This document shows, in pieces, positions 27,246 to 34,584 of a stretch of 64,000 bases of DNA (its first letter is position 1; the number at the start of each line of letters is the position of its first letter). This DNA is from Alphaproteobacteria bacterium (GTDB lineage: Bacteria; Pseudomonadota; Alphaproteobacteria; Micavibrionales; Micavibrionaceae). Where the stretch lies: contig JAJFGV010000043.1 in assembly GCA_021775965.1 (NCBI GenBank), forward strand, positions 62,001 through 126,000, read 5' to 3'. The position numbers were made by a program, and so were the translations under genes. The notes beneath the pieces are model-generated. The model saw only the letters and a list, made by a program, of their open reading frames with translations, was not told the origin of the DNA and searched no databases.

Positions 27246-28358
27246 CTAGTCTTCTTCTTTTTCCTGTTTTTTTCCAAGGCCAATGTTAGAAAAAGCACCC
27301 AGAACTTTGGCTAATATTTCATTCAAAGTCCGGGCATTGTTGACTGCTTTTTCAACATACAACAATGCTTTATCCAGCGGCATATCCGGATCAATATTCA
27401 CGTAGTCAGGACGCGTTTTAATACGGGCATAAAAATGAATGACAGCGCTTGAAAGCTTTTGTCCCAGAAGATCCATTTTATCTGTATTGCCATCAAAAAC
27501 CGAGCGGTCCAGGGCAGGCTGGAGCTGCACAATATCACCTGATTTTTTATATTTTGGATCTATAGTCGGATCGCACAACGTTTTGAGCATTTCTTCATAG
27601 ACGATAAGATAGGCTTCAATTTTAGACTGATTGGCTTTGAGCTCCGCTTCAAGCATCGAAGCGACAATATTTTTTTCCTTGTCGATAAGCTTTCTTTCCC
27701 TGCTGAGAAAATTTGTATTACGATTTTGCGCAGCAACAACTTTTCTGAAACCACGAAACATAATTGTGCTGGCGATAGAAAAAGCACAGACCAGAAGAAA
27801 GAAAACAAATAAGGAGAGCATAATAACTGTGTCCACACTGAACGACTCATCTACCTCTCCTTCACGACTTGAATTACCCCATACGCCAACGCCTTTTTTC
27901 TGCGCCTGTTTTTCTGCCGTTATATAAGGCTCTTCAAAAACAGATCCGTAAACGACGCTGCGATCAACAATCAGGTAGCCTTTCTGGATCATAAATAAAC
28001 TCAGATCAACGCCCTGGTGATTGGAACATTGGGCTAGAATTTGTTTATCCAAATTGGACATTTCTTCACATTGAACAGAGCGGCCACCAATAAGATTATC
28101 CAACGCCGTTCTTGCTTTTAATCTGAACTTAGCATTGCCGGCCTCAATACTTTCCGTTCCCCATAAGATAATTGTACCGGAGTTGGTACGAAGAGTATGA
28201 GCATCAGCAGCGCGAACCTGAACTTCCACAACGTTTTTATTATGCTGCTGTGCCAATGCGATATGCGGCGACGCCAGACACACACAAAACATGGCAAGAA
28301 CAAGGTGAAAAGCACCCTTCATGGCCATTAATTGTAATCTGAACTGTAATTTTTTCAT
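27246..28358 (-). CDS. Membrane protein with an SNase-like periplasmic domain
   Basis: A 370-residue protein. A signal peptide (to about ALAQQ) is followed by a domain of about 120 residues resembling the staphylococcal nuclease (thermonuclease) fold: VRAADAHTLRTNSGTIILWG, the AKFRLKARTALDNLI segment, and GYLIVDRSV leading to AQKKGVGVWG. The usual catalytic Arg and Glu positions are not recognisable, so it may be inactive. One transmembrane helix (about 178-202) leads to a cytoplasmic, helical C-terminal half with no family match. Two further in-frame ATGs near the start are possible. It converges with xseA and lies beside the Ter-like block. Confidence 0.6.
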   Translation of the reverse strand: MKKLQFRLQLMAMKGAFHLVLAMFCVCLASPHIALAQQHNKNVVEVQVRAADAHTLRTNSGTIILWGTESIEAGNAKFRLKARTALDNLIGGRSVQCEEMSNLDKQILAQCSNHQGVDLSLFMIQKGYLIVDRSVVYGSVFEEPYITAEKQAQKKGVGVWGNSSREGEVDESFSVDTVIMLSLFVFFLLVCAFSIASTIMFRGFRKVVAAQNRNTNFLSRERKLIDKEKNIVASMLEAELKANQSKIEAYLIVYEEMLKTLCDPTIDPKYKKSGDIVQLQPALDRSVFDGNTDKMDLLGQKLSSAVIHFYARIKTRPDYVNIDPDMPLDKALLYVEKAVNNARTLNEILAKVLGAFSNIGLGKKQEKEED

Positions 28359-28520
28359 CTTGCCCTATATTACCATTTTTTTACGAAGAATCCTTCTCTT
28401 GTCTCTTATTTTAATAGCAAAGATAAACTCAACAAAGGATTAACAAATTTGATAAAATAAAATACTGTGAGACAGTTAAGGGCTATAAGTTATAGAAATT
28501 TCAATAAGTCTCAGGACATA

Positions 28521-29048
28521 ATGCGCATAACATTGGATCAATTACTAGAAAAGCTGGGCGTGGATCGCGTCCTGTCCCCCTATGAAACCCAGCCATGGTT
28601 TCACTATGATACCGAAAAGGGCGTTACGTGCAGCGCCGAAGTCCGGATGGGACCGGGCAGCGAAGACGTCGAAGCCGAAATTCAGTTCCTCCATGATGAA
28701 AAAGAAAATGATGACGACAAGAAAGACGAAGAGGAAGGTAAATCCGAAGGCCGCGAGCAGATCATGCATATGCGTGCGCTGCCGGTCACAGGCGATCAAT
28801 GGTCACCCACCACATTACGGGTCAAAGACAAAAATTACGTGAATGAAGTTTATGACTGGGAAGGCAAGGGCTGCAATTTTTTTCGTGCCTGTATCGAAGC
28901 GGTTTCGATGGGGGTCCTTCCCGACATAGACGAGCTGATCGAAAAAGAGTTGAGCGATGACGATCACTGGGGCGGTGGAAAGCGTGGCAAGATTGGGCGC
29001 AAATCACCAACCGTTAAACCAGGCCAGCTTTTGGGCATGAAAAAATAA
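28521..29048 (+). CDS. Hypothetical acidic protein
   Basis: A 175-residue soluble protein, not recognised. It has a central highly acidic stretch (HDEKENDDDKKDEEEGKSEG) and a basic C-terminal tail (GGGKRGKIGRKSP). No cysteine motif or membrane segment is seen. The start at 28521 is preferred because AGGA lies 7 bases upstream; a longer frame begins at 28467. It is the only plus-strand gene in the Ter-like block and converges with terD, leaving 12 bases between stops. Ca2+ or metal binding by the acidic stretch is conceivable but unproven. Confidence 0.65.
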   Translation: MRITLDQLLEKLGVDRVLSPYETQPWFHYDTEKGVTCSAEVRMGPGSEDVEAEIQFLHDEKENDDDKKDEEEGKSEGREQIMHMRALPVTGDQWSPTTLRVKDKNYVNEVYDWEGKGCNFFRACIEAVSMGVLPDIDELIEKELSDDDHWGGGKRGKIGRKSPTVKPGQLLGMKK

Positions 29049-29060
29049 GCAGAGAGAGCT

Positions 29061-29699
29061 TCAGCTCTGTCCGACAATAATACCGTAATTCTCGGCGGCC
29101 TCGACAAGACCGCCTGCTATCGGCTCTCCCAGCGTTCTGAAATGCCATTTTGGACCCTCGCGATCAAGCGCAGCAACAATAATACCTGCTTCTGTTCTGT
29201 CCTCAAGCTCATCTTTTAATTCATAACGCAATAATTCATGCGTAGTGTCGAGATTGGCCAAACGAATATAGGCATTACGAACCATACCGATATTCTGATC
29301 CTTATAATTTGCCTGATAAATAGAAATAACGAAAAGAATCCGGATAACCTCAAAAGGGACGCCGTGCAAATCAAGTGTGATGGATTCATCATCGCCATCA
29401 CCGGCGCCCGTACGGCTGTCGCCTGCATGCTTTATAGAACCGTCACAGGCTTCCGTGTTGTTGTAAAAGATAAAATCTTCGTCTTCACGTGTCTTGCCGT
29501 TTTTATCAAGAAGAAAGCAACTGACATCCAGATCAAGTGAATCCGATTCAAACGCGTTTAAATCCCAACCGCAACCAATATGAACGCGCTGCAAAGTCGG
29601 ATCCTTAGCCGTCACATTAATGTCTACGCCCTTTGCGATCCTGTTGTCTTCAACCTGGACACCCTTGCCTTCAAATTCGGTATCAAAAATATCAGACAT
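29061..29699 (-). CDS. TerD family protein
   Basis: A 212-residue TerD-domain protein. The conserved calcium-binding segment GDSRTGAGDGDDESI lies at residues 93-107, with RVHIGCGWDLNAFESDSLDL upstream and ISIYQANYKDQNIGMVRNAY downstream. TerD proteins occur in tellurite-resistance and general stress systems and bind Ca2+; the biochemical output is not known. It is the last gene of a minus-strand set behind a calcium/sodium exchanger and a TerA-like protein, which supports a Ca2+-linked role. The C-terminal part (GGLVEAAENYGIIVGQ) is typical. Confidence 0.9.
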   Translation of the reverse strand: MSDIFDTEFEGKGVQVEDNRIAKGVDINVTAKDPTLQRVHIGCGWDLNAFESDSLDLDVSCFLLDKNGKTREDEDFIFYNNTEACDGSIKHAGDSRTGAGDGDDESITLDLHGVPFEVIRILFVISIYQANYKDQNIGMVRNAYIRLANLDTTHELLRYELKDELEDRTEAGIIVAALDREGPKWHFRTLGEPIAGGLVEAAENYGIIVGQS

Positions 29700-29764
29700 A
29701 ACTTAAAACCCTTTATTTGAAAAACTATTTTCCAAGCTTAAGTGTAGCATATTTATGCTGCATA

Positions 29765-30748
29765 TTACGATCCCATATAAATGGCATAAATATAGACATT
29801 ATAGACAATATAAGTTGCAAAAAAGACGAGCCCTATCGGCCGGTTTATCTTCTTGTAAAAAACGAGAAGCAAAGAAAAAATTAAACTCACCGCCAAAACC
29901 AGCCAAATATCAAACTGCGCCAGTTGCGGCGCAAAAGATCCTTGCGCAATCGGTTTTGTTAGCGCTGTGACGCCAATAATCATAAGAATATTAAAAACGT
30001 TAGAGCCAATAATATTGCCGAGAACAATATCACTGTGGCCTTTACGACTGGCAATAATGCTGGTTGAAAGCTCAGGCAAAGATGTTCCGAAGGCGATAAT
30101 ACTCAGAGCTATGACAGCTTCCGGCACACCAATCACATCAGCCCCTACTTTTGCGCCGCGCACCAAAAATTCAGCGCCCAAAGCAATACATATGAGACCG
30201 GCCAGTAAAAAACCATAGGCAGCAAGCTGGCTTTTAAAAGCGGGGTCTTCCGTATCGGGAGCAGGCACATCCCCTTTTCCGGCCGCTCTATACTGCCAAA
30301 GAACATACATGATCAGAGCCAGCAACATGCCGGCACCAGCCAGCCTTCCAACCTCTCCTTGTAACAACAGAAAAAGAAGTAAAACTGTTGAAACAATCAT
30401 CATGACCAAATCCCTAGTCATACCTTTTGATCCCGCAGCCAAAGTTGTAAAAATTGCCGCTGAGCCGATGACCAGCAAAATATTGGCTATATTGGAGCCC
30501 AAAACATTGCCGATCGCAATACCGGGAGAGTCCTGCATATTGGCGAGAACGGACACAATAAGCTCCGGCAGTGATGTGCCAAAAGCAATAATGGTAAAAC
30601 CGACAACCAGCGGTGAAACGCCCCAGCGCCGGGCTACGAAGACCGCGGATTCAATCGTCCAATCACCGCCTTTCATCAGCAAAATGATGCCGGCGATCAT
30701 AGCACCCACAGCCAGAACAAGACCTTCAGTTGTTGTGAATTCGAGCAT
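29765..30748 (-). CDS. Calcium/sodium antiporter (CaCA family, YrbG-like)
   Basis: A 327-residue membrane exchanger with two inverted repeats. Each carries the alpha-repeat signature: FGTSLPELIVSVLANMQDSP with GNVLGSNIANILLVIG in the first half, and FGTSLPELSTSIIASRKGHS with GNIIGSNVFNILMIIG in the second. About ten hydrophobic segments are present. It should exchange Ca2+ for Na+ or H+ at the inner membrane. The start is ATG at 30748; a GTG at 30754 is also in frame. It is flanked on both sides by TerD-superfamily genes on the same strand (gaps about 65 bases). Confidence 0.92.
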   Translation of the reverse strand: MLEFTTTEGLVLAVGAMIAGIILLMKGGDWTIESAVFVARRWGVSPLVVGFTIIAFGTSLPELIVSVLANMQDSPGIAIGNVLGSNIANILLVIGSAAIFTTLAAGSKGMTRDLVMMIVSTVLLLFLLLQGEVGRLAGAGMLLALIMYVLWQYRAAGKGDVPAPDTEDPAFKSQLAAYGFLLAGLICIALGAEFLVRGAKVGADVIGVPEAVIALSIIAFGTSLPELSTSIIASRKGHSDIVLGNIIGSNVFNILMIIGVTALTKPIAQGSFAPQLAQFDIWLVLAVSLIFSLLLVFYKKINRPIGLVFFATYIVYNVYIYAIYMGS

Positions 30749-30812
30749 GGGCACCAGGAATTGGGTGTTAGGGATTGGGAATTAGAAAAAATGAACGAGT
30801 ACTATTAACCGC

Positions 30813-31562
30813 TCACTTCTTTCCGTCGCCCCATTGTAACCCGAAACCGAAGGCGCGGTCCATCTCTTCGTGGCCGGGGAAATATTCCGTTTGATTTGTC
30901 AGCTTTATCCCGCCGCGCACGTTTTCAAGCTCGGCCACCGCACACAGGCACAGCGCATCATTATGCGCGCCCAGCGTAACCACAAGATCGTCATTTCCGG
31001 GTACATCGACGATGATCTGCGGCCTTATCTGAGACCAGCTCGGGGCGCCATCATAAATATAGATATAGACAAGCATTCTTTTGATCTGGTCCCAGCGTTT
31101 GCCGTTGACCAGAATATGCTCGTCATGCCCCTCAGCATTGCCCGTGCGTTCATCACCGGATAACGCCATAAAGGGGGAATTTTCAAAATCGCCAAACTTT
31201 TCGCCAAAAGCTTGTATCGCACCGCGCGTGCCATCCGCCATTTCGTAGAGGCATCCGATATCGAGATCAACACCGACGTTTTGAACTTTTTTGAGAATCT
31301 TGTCGAAAAATCCAGCCTTTTGAACCTGCACATTCTCCCAAGCCACGCCAACCATAATAGATTCAAATCCATCCTTGCCGGGGCTGATGGCAATGCTTTC
31401 ACCGGGATCATCAAGAAATTCGCAGGTATTGCCGTAATCGTTCTCGTCTTTGTTACGATATCCAGCCGCACCGAGTGAGCCGCCATGGCCTGAGAATTCC
31501 ACCCGGCTGCGCGAGGCTTCGGCCATGGAATCAACAGATGTTTTTTCCTGTTTTTCAGACAT
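30813..31562 (-). CDS. TerA/TerD-like stress protein
   Basis: A 249-residue protein of the TerD superfamily, closest in length and organisation to the TerA-like branch. The calcium-site segment is LSGDERTGNAEGHDEHILVN at about 134-153, a variant of the GDxRTGxGxGDDE motif that keeps most acidic residues. Other recognisable parts are VGVDLDIGCLYEMADGTRGA and MLVYIYIYDGAPSW. An N-terminal Ser/Gly-rich leader of about 45 residues is extra. It is the first gene of the minus-strand Ter/exchanger set and is divergent from the DUF1508 gene. Confidence 0.8.
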   Translation of the reverse strand: MSEKQEKTSVDSMAEASRSRVEFSGHGGSLGAAGYRNKDENDYGNTCEFLDDPGESIAISPGKDGFESIMVGVAWENVQVQKAGFFDKILKKVQNVGVDLDIGCLYEMADGTRGAIQAFGEKFGDFENSPFMALSGDERTGNAEGHDEHILVNGKRWDQIKRMLVYIYIYDGAPSWSQIRPQIIVDVPGNDDLVVTLGAHNDALCLCAVAELENVRGGIKLTNQTEYFPGHEEMDRAFGFGLQWGDGKK

Positions 31563-31691
31563 ATAGGGACGTTAACATCTTCTTTTTACAAAATCAAAAT
31601 TTTGAATATTATTGACTCGTAGCATGTGATTTGCAATGAATACGGTAATTACTGAAATCGACCCGTCCAACCAACAGCCAAGGAGGCCACT

Positions 31692-31892
31692 ATGCCACAT
31701 CCATGTTTTGAACTGAAAAAATCAAAGAATGATCAATTCTTTTTCAACCTGACAGCCAAAAATGGCCAGATCATTGCGTCATCTGAAATGTACAACAGCA
31801 AAGATGCTGCAGAAAACGGCATTCGTTCCGTGAAAGAAAACGCGCCGAATGCGGAAACAGAAGACAAAACAGAAGAATCACAAGCCGCCTAG
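31692..31892 (+). CDS. DUF1508 (YegP-like) small protein
   Basis: A 66-residue protein with one DUF1508 unit: FELKKSKNDQFFFNLTAKNG, then QIIASSEMYNSKDAAENGIRSVKENAP. The family forms a small alpha/beta fold, often duplicated (as in E. coli YegP); here it is single with an acidic tail. Function unknown. A strong AAGGAGG ribosome site (31680-31686) suggests high expression. A clear hairpin terminator follows. Confidence 0.85.
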   Translation: MPHPCFELKKSKNDQFFFNLTAKNGQIIASSEMYNSKDAAENGIRSVKENAPNAETEDKTEESQAA

Positions 31893-31916
31893 TTTTTTAG
31901 CGACGATGATTTTAAG

Positions 31917-31945
31917 AAAGGCCGTGGGAAATTCCTACGGCCTTT
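31917..31945 (+). terminator. Rho-independent terminator after the DUF1508 gene
   Basis: AAAGGCCGT at 31917-31925 pairs with ACGGCCTTT at 31937-31945; GGAA/TTCC extends the stem inside. A short T-rich stretch (CGAATTTTT) follows. The right arm lies within the 3' end of tag on the other strand, so it may serve both directions. Confidence 0.75.
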
Positions 31946-32561
31946 CGAATTTTTGGCGTTCTTTTTCGACCGTTTCGCGCATACAACACCCTTCGAGGTG
32001 ATCATTGACCATCCCCATTGCCTGCATATGCGCATACATGGTGGTTGGGCCAACGAATTTAAACCCACGTTTTTTGAGGTCTTTGGATAAAGCCTTTGAC
32101 TCGGGCGTTTCGGGCATTGTGATAAGAGTTTTGTGATCGATTTTTTTGGGACGGTTTTTTGGTTCCGGTTCGAAGCCCCAGAAATATGCGCCAAAGGAAC
32201 CAAGTTCATCAATAATGTCACAGGTTTTTTGCGCATTGTTGATCGTCGCTTCTATCTTGCCGCGGTGGCGGATGATGCCAGCATCGAGCACAAGACGCTC
32301 GACATCTTTTTGCTTAAAGCGTGCGACTTTTTCAAAATTAAAGCCCACAAAAGCTTTTCTAAAATTCTCCCGCTTGCGCAAAATTGTGAGCCAGCTTAGC
32401 CCCGCCTGAAAGCCTTCGAGGCAAACTTTCTCATAGAGTTTTATGTCGTCATTGCACGGGCGACCCCATTCGTAGTCGTGATAATCACGATACATCGGGT
32501 CATCGCCGTGCCACCAGCAACGGATTTTTCCATCCTCACCCTTGATTAAACCCTCTTTCAT
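31935..32561 (-). CDS. tag: DNA-3-methyladenine glycosylase I
   Basis: A 208-residue Tag-family glycosylase that removes 3-methyladenine from DNA. The N-terminus has CWWHGDDPMYRDYHDYEWG with zinc-binding Cys and a conserved Tyr/Glu pair, followed by FQAGLSWLTILRKRENFRKA. The C-terminal zinc ligands are in VNDHLEGCCMR. The length is slightly above E. coli Tag because of a Lys-rich insertion (PEPKNRPKKIDHK). Its 3' end lies within the terminator hairpin of the DUF1508 gene. Confidence 0.95.
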   Translation of the reverse strand: MKEGLIKGEDGKIRCWWHGDDPMYRDYHDYEWGRPCNDDIKLYEKVCLEGFQAGLSWLTILRKRENFRKAFVGFNFEKVARFKQKDVERLVLDAGIIRHRGKIEATINNAQKTCDIIDELGSFGAYFWGFEPEPKNRPKKIDHKTLITMPETPESKALSKDLKKRGFKFVGPTTMYAHMQAMGMVNDHLEGCCMRETVEKERQKFERP

Positions 32562-32582
32562 GCGTTAAACCTATCTTATCAC

Positions 32583-32712
32583 GTCATCCTCGAGGCCATG
32601 CGTTAGCATGGCTTAAACATCGGGGATCCAGAAAAGACAGCGGCAAAGCCGCTGGCATATGGATCCCGTTTGTTGATGCTCGGCAGCATAGCTGCCTCAC
32701 CAACGGGATGAC
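32583..32712. repeat. Multi-hairpin palindromic element, 130 bp
   Basis: The ends GTCATCC (32583-32589) and GGATGAC (32706-32712) are complementary. Between them lie three clear small hairpins: GCCATGC/GCATGGC, AGCGGC/GCCGCT and GGCAGC/GCTGCC. A pair GGATCCA/TGGATCC encloses the middle one. The folded form would be cloverleaf-like. The GTCATCC ends recur in the elements flanking the SIR2-like gene. The element fills the space between tag and ettA. Confidence 0.8.
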
Positions 32713-32749
32713 AACAGGGAAATAATTTTTGCAAGGGAATCGAAACGGC

Positions 32750-34429
32750 ATGGCTTCTTACGAATATATTTATACGATCAGTGGACTGACCAAATCCTAT
32801 GGCGGTGGGAAAAAAGTTCTCGAAGACGTGACGCTTTCGTTTTTGCCTGGCGCCAAGATCGGTGTGCTGGGGCCCAACGGCGCAGGTAAATCGACGCTGC
32901 TGAAAATCATGGCAGGGGTCGATAAGGATTTTCAGGGCGAGGCATGGGCCGCAAAAGGCGCGCGTGTTGGTTATCTGGAGCAGGAACCACAGCTCGATCC
33001 ATCCAAAACCGTGCAGGAAAACGTGATGGAAGGTCTTGGCGATGTCAAAGCCAAGGTCGATCGTTACAATGAAGTCACCGCCGCGATGGCCGAGCCCGAT
33101 GCCGATTATGATTCCCTGATGGAAGAGATGGGAACGCTGCAGGAAGAAATTGATGCTGTCGATGGCTGGGAGTTAGAGCGTACCATTCAAATCGCGATGG
33201 ATGCCCTAAGATGCCCGCCGGGCGATTCAAAAATTGATAATTTATCCGGCGGGGAAAGAAGAAGGGTTGCACTTTGTAAGCTTCTGCTTGAAAAACCTGA
33301 TCTGCTATTGCTTGATGAGCCTACAAACCATCTCGATGCCGAAAGCGTAACCTGGCTGCAAAGATTCCTATCCGAATATTCGGGCGCTGTTATCATGGTA
33401 ACGCATGACCGGTATTTCCTTGATAATGTTACGGGCTGGATCCTTGAGGTTGCCCATGGCAATTGCATTCCTTACGAGGGCAATTACTCCGCCTATCTCG
33501 AGGTTAAACGCAAACGTATGGAGCAAGAGGACAAGCAGCAGGAGAACCGCAAAAAAACACTGGCGCGTGAGCTGGACTGGATGGGGCAAAGCCCGTCGGC
33601 GCGGCGATCAAAATCCAAGGCGCGGATCAATGCCTATCACGATTTGGTTGCGGAATCGGAAAAACTCGACAAGCGTGGCTGCCAGATTGTTATACCAACA
33701 CCGCCGCGTTTGGGCGATTTGGTGATCGAAGCCAAAAACATCCGCAAAGGCTTTGGCGATCATCTTTTAATCGAAGATTTATCCTTCAAATTGCCACCGG
33801 GCGGTATTGTTGGTGTCATTGGTCCAAACGGTGCCGGGAAAACAACGCTGTTTAAAATGATCACCGGCGTGGAAAAACCTGATGAAGGCGAATTCAGTGT
33901 CGGCGATACCGTCAAGCTTGGCTATGTCGATCAAAGCCGGGATTCCCTCAATGCTGACAACAGTGTCTGGGAAGAGATTTCCGGCGGCACGGATATGATT
34001 CAGCTTGGCAAAATTGAAATGCAAAGCCGCGCTTATGTTTCGGCGTTTAACTTCAGAAGCGCCGATCAACAACAACTGGTCGGCAATCTATCGGGCGGCC
34101 AACGCAACCGCGTTCATCTGGCCAAAATGCTGCGCAAGGAATCCAATGTGCTTTTACTGGATGAACCAACCAATGATCTGGATACCGAAACTTTGGCGGC
34201 ATTGGAAGAAGCGATTGAGCGCTACCCCGGCTGCGCGGTCATCATTTCTCACGATCGCTGGTTTTTAAACCGTCTGGTTACGCATATTCTTGCCTTTGAG
34301 GGCGATTCAGAAGTGGTCTGGTTTGAGGGCAATTACGAAGATTACGAAGCTGACTACCGCCGCCGCAAAGGTCAGGATGCAGACACCCCAACACGCATCA
34401 AATATAAGCCTTTACGCAAAGCCAGCTAA
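32750..34429 (+). CDS. ettA: Energy-dependent translational throttle protein EttA (ABC-F)
   Basis: A 559-residue ABC-F ATPase that binds the ribosomal E site and gates entry into elongation according to ATP/ADP ratio. Two nucleotide-binding domains have Walker A GPNGAGKS (about 40-47) and GPNGAGKT (about 360), with signatures LSGGERRR and LSGGQRNR. The N-terminus MASYEYIYTISGLTKSYGGG and the linker MGQSPSARRSKSKARINAYH are characteristic of EttA. The start at 32750 is chosen by family match and AAGGGA upstream; a TTG at 32729 is in frame. It is soluble, with no transmembrane domain. Confidence 0.95.
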   Translation: MASYEYIYTISGLTKSYGGGKKVLEDVTLSFLPGAKIGVLGPNGAGKSTLLKIMAGVDKDFQGEAWAAKGARVGYLEQEPQLDPSKTVQENVMEGLGDVKAKVDRYNEVTAAMAEPDADYDSLMEEMGTLQEEIDAVDGWELERTIQIAMDALRCPPGDSKIDNLSGGERRRVALCKLLLEKPDLLLLDEPTNHLDAESVTWLQRFLSEYSGAVIMVTHDRYFLDNVTGWILEVAHGNCIPYEGNYSAYLEVKRKRMEQEDKQQENRKKTLARELDWMGQSPSARRSKSKARINAYHDLVAESEKLDKRGCQIVIPTPPRLGDLVIEAKNIRKGFGDHLLIEDLSFKLPPGGIVGVIGPNGAGKTTLFKMITGVEKPDEGEFSVGDTVKLGYVDQSRDSLNADNSVWEEISGGTDMIQLGKIEMQSRAYVSAFNFRSADQQQLVGNLSGGQRNRVHLAKMLRKESNVLLLDEPTNDLDTETLAALEEAIERYPGCAVIISHDRWFLNRLVTHILAFEGDSEVVWFEGNYEDYEADYRRRKGQDADTPTRIKYKPLRKAS

Positions 34430-34469
34430 GCCCAGCACCCGTTAATTTCTTTTCATAACAATATGTTAA

Positions 34470-34491
34470 CCACAATACGGCATAATTGTGG
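34470..34491. promoter_or_regulatory. Inverted repeat upstream of the DotA-like cluster
   Basis: CCACAAT (34470-34476) and ATTGTGG (34485-34491) form an 8-base-spaced inverted repeat in the AT-rich 155-base gap between ettA and the first DotA-like gene, about 95 bases before its start. It could be an operator or a small hairpin; a terminator is unlikely because no T-run follows. Confidence 0.35.
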
Positions 34492-34584
34492 CTGGAAAGC
34501 TGGTGCTAACAGCCCCAAAAATGGTAAAATTAACTAAGTATTTAACTAAAATACGAAATAATAATAAGCGGTCGTATATAAGGT

